Shown here piece by piece: positions 48,063 to 50,914 of a stretch of 50,914 nucleotides of DNA. The notes below the pieces were generated by a model, which saw only the letters and a list, made by a program, of their open reading frames with translations, was not told where the DNA came from and searched no databases. The number at the start of each line of letters is the position of its first letter. The first letter of the stretch is position 1. The translations under genes were made by a program, and so were the position numbers. Source of the DNA: Paraburkholderia translucens (GTDB lineage Bacteria; Pseudomonadota; Gammaproteobacteria; Burkholderiales; Burkholderiaceae); NCBI RefSeq assembly GCF_020881035.1, contig NZ_JAJITC010000024.1:1-50914 (forward strand), written 5' to 3'.

Positions 48063-48489
48063 CCTTGTCGAGCAAGGGTTTGCGGGGTTTTGCGAGGGCT
48101 GTATGATGCAGCGCCGCGACGCTCCGGCCGCCACTCTGCGCCATGCCGTCCTCCACGCAGTTCAGGTTTCGATTCGCCGCCATCCGTTGCATTCGCGCGT
48201 TGTATCGGTGTCGCACGCGCTGGCCAGACGTTTGCCGAACCGGGCTGTTCGCCGGAGCCCGCAGCGTGTGGTTGCGGCCCAGGCCCGGCGTGAGCCCAGG
48301 TCCATCCGGTCCCGCTCGGCAGTACAGATTTTCGGCACGGTGGTCTTGCCGCAAAGCGCCTCCCGGTCTCGGCACATTCCGAGCCGCACGCGAACAGTGA
48401 TTTCCGCCGTGTTTCATAACGCTTCGCTGAACGCGCATATAGAATGGCGTTTTCCCTAGCGTCTAACGCATCGTCCTGGAGAATTCTCA

Positions 48490-49473
48490 ATGGCTAAGCC
48501 CGCAAAGCGCGTTGCCGTCACCGGCGCCGCAGGTCAAATCGCTTACTCCCTGCTGTTCCGCATCGCCAATGGCGACCTGCTCGGCAAGGATCAGCCGGTG
48601 ATCCTGCAACTGCTCGATCTGCCGCAAGCGCAAGCCGCCGTCAAAGGCGTCGTGATGGAACTGGATGATTGCGCATTCCCGCTGCTGTCGGGCGTCGTGA
48701 TCACGGACGACCCGAGGGTCGCGTTCAAGGATGCCGACATTGCGCTGCTCGTCGGCGCGCGTCCGCGTTCGAAGGGCATGGAGCGTAAGGATCTGCTGTC
48801 GGCCAACGCCGAGATCTTCACGGTTCAAGGCAAGGCGCTGAACGACGTCGCCAGCCGCGACGTGAAGGTGCTGGTGGTCGGCAACCCGGCCAACACGAAC
48901 GCGTACATCGCCATGAAGTCGGCACCGGATCTGCCGAAGAAGAACTTCACCGCAATGCTGCGTCTGGACCACAACCGCGCGCTGTCGCAACTGGCCGCCA
49001 AGTCGGGCAAGCCGGTCGCATCGATCGAAAAGCTCGCGGTATGGGGCAACCACTCGCCGACCATGTACCCGGACTTCCGTTTCGCGACGGCAGAAGGCCA
49101 GGACCTGACCAAGCTGATCAACGACGACGAATGGAACCGTAACACGTTCATCCCGACCGTCGGCAAGCGCGGCGCGGCGATCATCGAAGCGCGCGGCCTG
49201 TCGTCGGCGGCATCGGCGGCTAACGCCGCGATCGACCACGTGCGCGACTGGGTGCTCGGCACGAACGGCAAGTGGGTCACGATGGGCATTCCGTCGGACG
49301 GCTCGTACGGCATCCCCGAAGACATCATCTACGGCGTGCCGGTGACCTGCGAGAATGGCGAATACAAGCGCGTCGAAGGTCTGGCAATCGACGCGTTCTC
49401 GCGCGAAAAGATGGACGGCACGCTGCAGGAACTGCTGGAAGAGCGCGACGGCGTTCAGCATCTGCTCGGCTAA
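48490..49473 (+). CDS. mdh: Malate dehydrogenase Mdh
   Basis: Mdh interconverts malate and oxaloacetate with NAD. The 327-residue protein has the N-terminal NAD-binding motif [20 protein letters not shown], the substrate-binding arginines in [17 protein letters not shown], and the catalytic histidine H188 in [12 protein letters not shown]. The start follows GGAGAATTCTCA. It is transcribed divergently from the GntR gene and ends at a strong terminator. Confidence 0.97.
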
Positions 49474-49489
49474 GCACCTGATGCGGATG

Positions 49490-49533
49490 AACCGGAACTC
49501 CGAACCGTTAGCGCGGCGGGTTCCGGTTTTTTT
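49490..49533 (+). terminator. Intrinsic terminator of mdh
   Basis: AACCGGAAC (49490-49498) pairs perfectly with GTTCCGGTT (49520-49528) and runs directly into seven T (49527-49533). It is 17 bases after the mdh stop and separates mdh from the CitE-like gene. Confidence 0.8.
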
Positions 49534-49665
49534 CGTGCGAATGGCCATTCAATCATCGCCATTCGCGTCTGATTCGAACGTGCTTTGCGATTGCCCGGCG
49601 ACACTCGCGCAGAGCACGCCCGAATCCGATTCCCCCTGATCCTCACCACGCCCCACACGCCGAAG

Positions 49666-50682
49666 ATGCGCGTTCTCACACCCGCCGAAGTGCTGTTCGA
49701 AGGCGAAGCGCCGCCCGCTGTCCTCCCTGCCTGCGATCACTACGCGGGCAGCGAAAAACTGATGCTGAAGTCGCTCGCATTGCAGCAGCACCTCGGCCCG
49801 GTGTTCGATATCACGCTTGATTGCGAAGACGGCGCGCAGGTCGGCCGCGAGGCCGAGCACGCGGAGCTGGTCGCGTCGCTGCTGGGCAGCGAGCATGACC
49901 GCTTCGGCCGCGTCGGCGTGCGCATCCACGACTTTGCTCACGCGCACTGGCGCGACGACGTGCGCCTGATTCTGCGCGCCGCGAAGCGGGCCCCCGCTTA
50001 CATCACCCTGCCGAAAATCCGCAACGTCCACGATGCCGCCGAAATGATCGCGTTCATCGAGGCGACGCGGCGCGAGCTCAATGTCGCGCAACCGGTGCCG
50101 GTGCAACTGCTGGTCGAAACGCACGGCGCGCTCGTCCGCGTGTTCGAGCTGGCCGCGCTGCCGGGCGTCGAGGCGCTGAGCTTCGGCCTGATGGACTTCG
50201 TCTCCGCGCACGACGGCGCGATTCCCGATACCGCGATGCGCTCACCGGGCCAGTTCGATCATCCGCTGGTGCGGCGCGCGAAGCTCGAGATTTCGGCGGC
50301 CTGTCATGCGTACGGCAAGGTGCCGTCGCACAACGTCAGCACCGAAGTACGCGACATGAGCGTGGTCTCGAACGACGCCCAGCGTGCCCGCAACGAGTTC
50401 GGCTACACGCGTATGTGGAGCATCCATCCGGCGCAGATCGAGCCGATCGTCGCGGCGTTCGCGCCGCGCGACGAAGAAATCGCCACCGCCACCGAAATCC
50501 TCCTGGCAGCGCAGTCCGCGCATTGGGGCCCGACGCGTCACGGCGATACGCTGCACGACCGTGCGAGCTATCGCTATTACTGGTCGGTGCTGCGCCGCGC
50601 GCAAACCACCGGCCGCGCTGTTGCGCAAGAAGCGGCGCCGCTTTTTGCGAAAGCGGGCGCTAAAGGACAGTCGGCGGCATGA
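49666..50682 (+). CDS. HpcH/HpaI aldolase / CitE-like CoA-ester lyase
   Basis: A 338-residue TIM-barrel protein of the citrate-lyase beta / malyl-CoA lyase superfamily. Motifs include the metal-site DITLDCEDGA, ITLPKI, the metal-binding glutamate in LLVETHGAL, and SFGLMDFVSAHDG. The ATG at 49666 begins MRVLTPAEVLFEGEAPPAV; a longer frame opens with TTG at 49585 but looks less likely. No clear ribosome site is present. It is 52 bases before prpC and downstream of mdh, which suggests a role around malate, citrate or methylcitrate. The substrate cannot be told from sequence alone. Confidence 0.82.
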   Translation: MRVLTPAEVLFEGEAPPAVLPACDHYAGSEKLMLKSLALQQHLGPVFDITLDCEDGAQVGREAEHAELVASLLGSEHDRFGRVGVRIHDFAHAHWRDDVRLILRAAKRAPAYITLPKIRNVHDAAEMIAFIEATRRELNVAQPVPVQLLVETHGALVRVFELAALPGVEALSFGLMDFVSAHDGAIPDTAMRSPGQFDHPLVRRAKLEISAACHAYGKVPSHNVSTEVRDMSVVSNDAQRARNEFGYTRMWSIHPAQIEPIVAAFAPRDEEIATATEILLAAQSAHWGPTRHGDTLHDRASYRYYWSVLRRAQTTGRAVAQEAAPLFAKAGAKGQSAA

Positions 50683-50734
50683 GCGACAGGGTTGGAACGG
50701 CAGCAATCAGCCGGCACACTGGAGAAGGCGGAAG

Positions 50735-50914
50735 ATGAGCGAGACAACCCAAGCCGCTGGCGCAACAGGCGGCAACGGAACGCAAAGCGGCTTCAAGCCG
50801 AAAAAATCCGTCGCGCTGTCGGGCGTGACCGCGGGCAACACGGCCCTGTGCACGGTCGGCAAGACCGGCAACGATCTGCACTATCGCGGCTACGACATTC
50901 TCGACATCGCCAGC
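50735..50914 (+). CDS. prpC: 2-methylcitrate synthase PrpC (N-terminal part, cut by window end)
   Basis: Sixty codons are present. After about 20 disordered residues the sequence reads KKSVALSGVTAGNTALCTVG and KTGNDLHYRGYDILDIA, the conserved N-terminus of methylcitrate synthases, which condense propionyl-CoA and oxaloacetate. GGAG and AGGCGG precede the ATG. The gene runs off the right edge. Some members of this family also act as citrate synthases, and the missing active-site half prevents a firm call. Confidence 0.85.
   Translation, partial: MSETTQAAGATGGNGTQSGFKPKKSVALSGVTAGNTALCTVGKTGNDLHYRGYDILDIAS

Larger units (their letters stand above)
47952..48489. other. Divergent gntR-mdh control region
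   Basis: This 538-base non-coding stretch separates the GntR gene and mdh. It holds the 18-bp palindrome and a sigma-70 promoter aimed at mdh. The remaining 427 bases before mdh are open in several frames but none is convincing. A second weak promoter (TTGCGG-16-TATGAT near 48077-48104) and a TATAGAAT element near 48440 could also serve mdh. GGAG precedes the mdh ATG by eight bases. Confidence 0.5.

Noticed and set aside
48007..48459. 150-codon frame upstream of mdh
   Set aside because: Its start codon lies within the palindrome, no ribosome site is present, and the product is an arginine-rich sequence with no family resemblance.

Overview
The window is a GC-rich, densely coded proteobacterial segment that best fits the Burkholderia/Paraburkholderia lineage, by gene order and protein content rather than any marker gene. 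On the minus strand it carries the run leuC - entericidin - leuD - leuB - asd - fimV - truA - trpF - trpB - DNA methyltransferase - trpA - accD - folC - dedD - cvpA - purF - metZ. Next to this lie gltA, sdhE, sdhBADC, a GntR regulator, mdh and prpC. From my knowledge of Burkholderia, this set usually sits on chromosome 2. No rRNA, tRNA, CRISPR array, prophage or insertion sequence was seen.

Region 1 (1-19081, plus strand) is a seven-gene trehalose / alpha-glucan operon: glgE, a treS-maltokinase fusion, glgB, glgX, treZ, malQ and treY. Most junctions overlap by 4-8 bases. TreS and maltokinase convert trehalose to maltose 1-phosphate. GlgE and GlgB build branched alpha-1,4-glucan from it. GlgX debranches the glucan, and TreY plus TreZ convert the linear chains back to trehalose, so the operon encodes both arms of a trehalose-glucan cycle. 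MalQ recycles short oligosaccharides. No glgA, glgC or glgP is present. A good sigma-54-type promoter match lies about 215 bases upstream of glgE. GlgE has an extra N-terminal GlgE-like module whose acid/base glutamate position is alanine.

Region 2 (19121-22728) holds a CNNM/CBS/CorC-family membrane protein, a histidine-kinase-like protein with an intact H-box but no recognisable ATP-binding boxes, a small FKBP isomerase and an AraC-family regulator.

Region 3 (22780-41644, minus strand) is the long amino-acid, folate, fatty-acid and purine housekeeping array. Its most striking feature is metZ, which is in frame but lacks about 90 central residues. The deletion junction falls at a TGCAG microhomology. 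The array also carries an orphan beta-class DNA methyltransferase between trpB and trpA, and a tiny entericidin-type lipoprotein between leuC and leuD.

Region 4 (41963-50914) is a TCA-cycle block. sdhCDAB, sdhE and gltA run leftward to a strong terminator after gltA. A HutC-type GntR gene sits upstream of sdhC, and an 18-bp perfect palindrome lies between it and the divergent mdh, next to a well-formed sigma-70 promoter pointing to mdh. mdh is followed by a CitE-like lyase and the first 60 codons of prpC, which runs off the window.

All identifications come from reading the protein sequences for motifs and from gene order. No database search was run.
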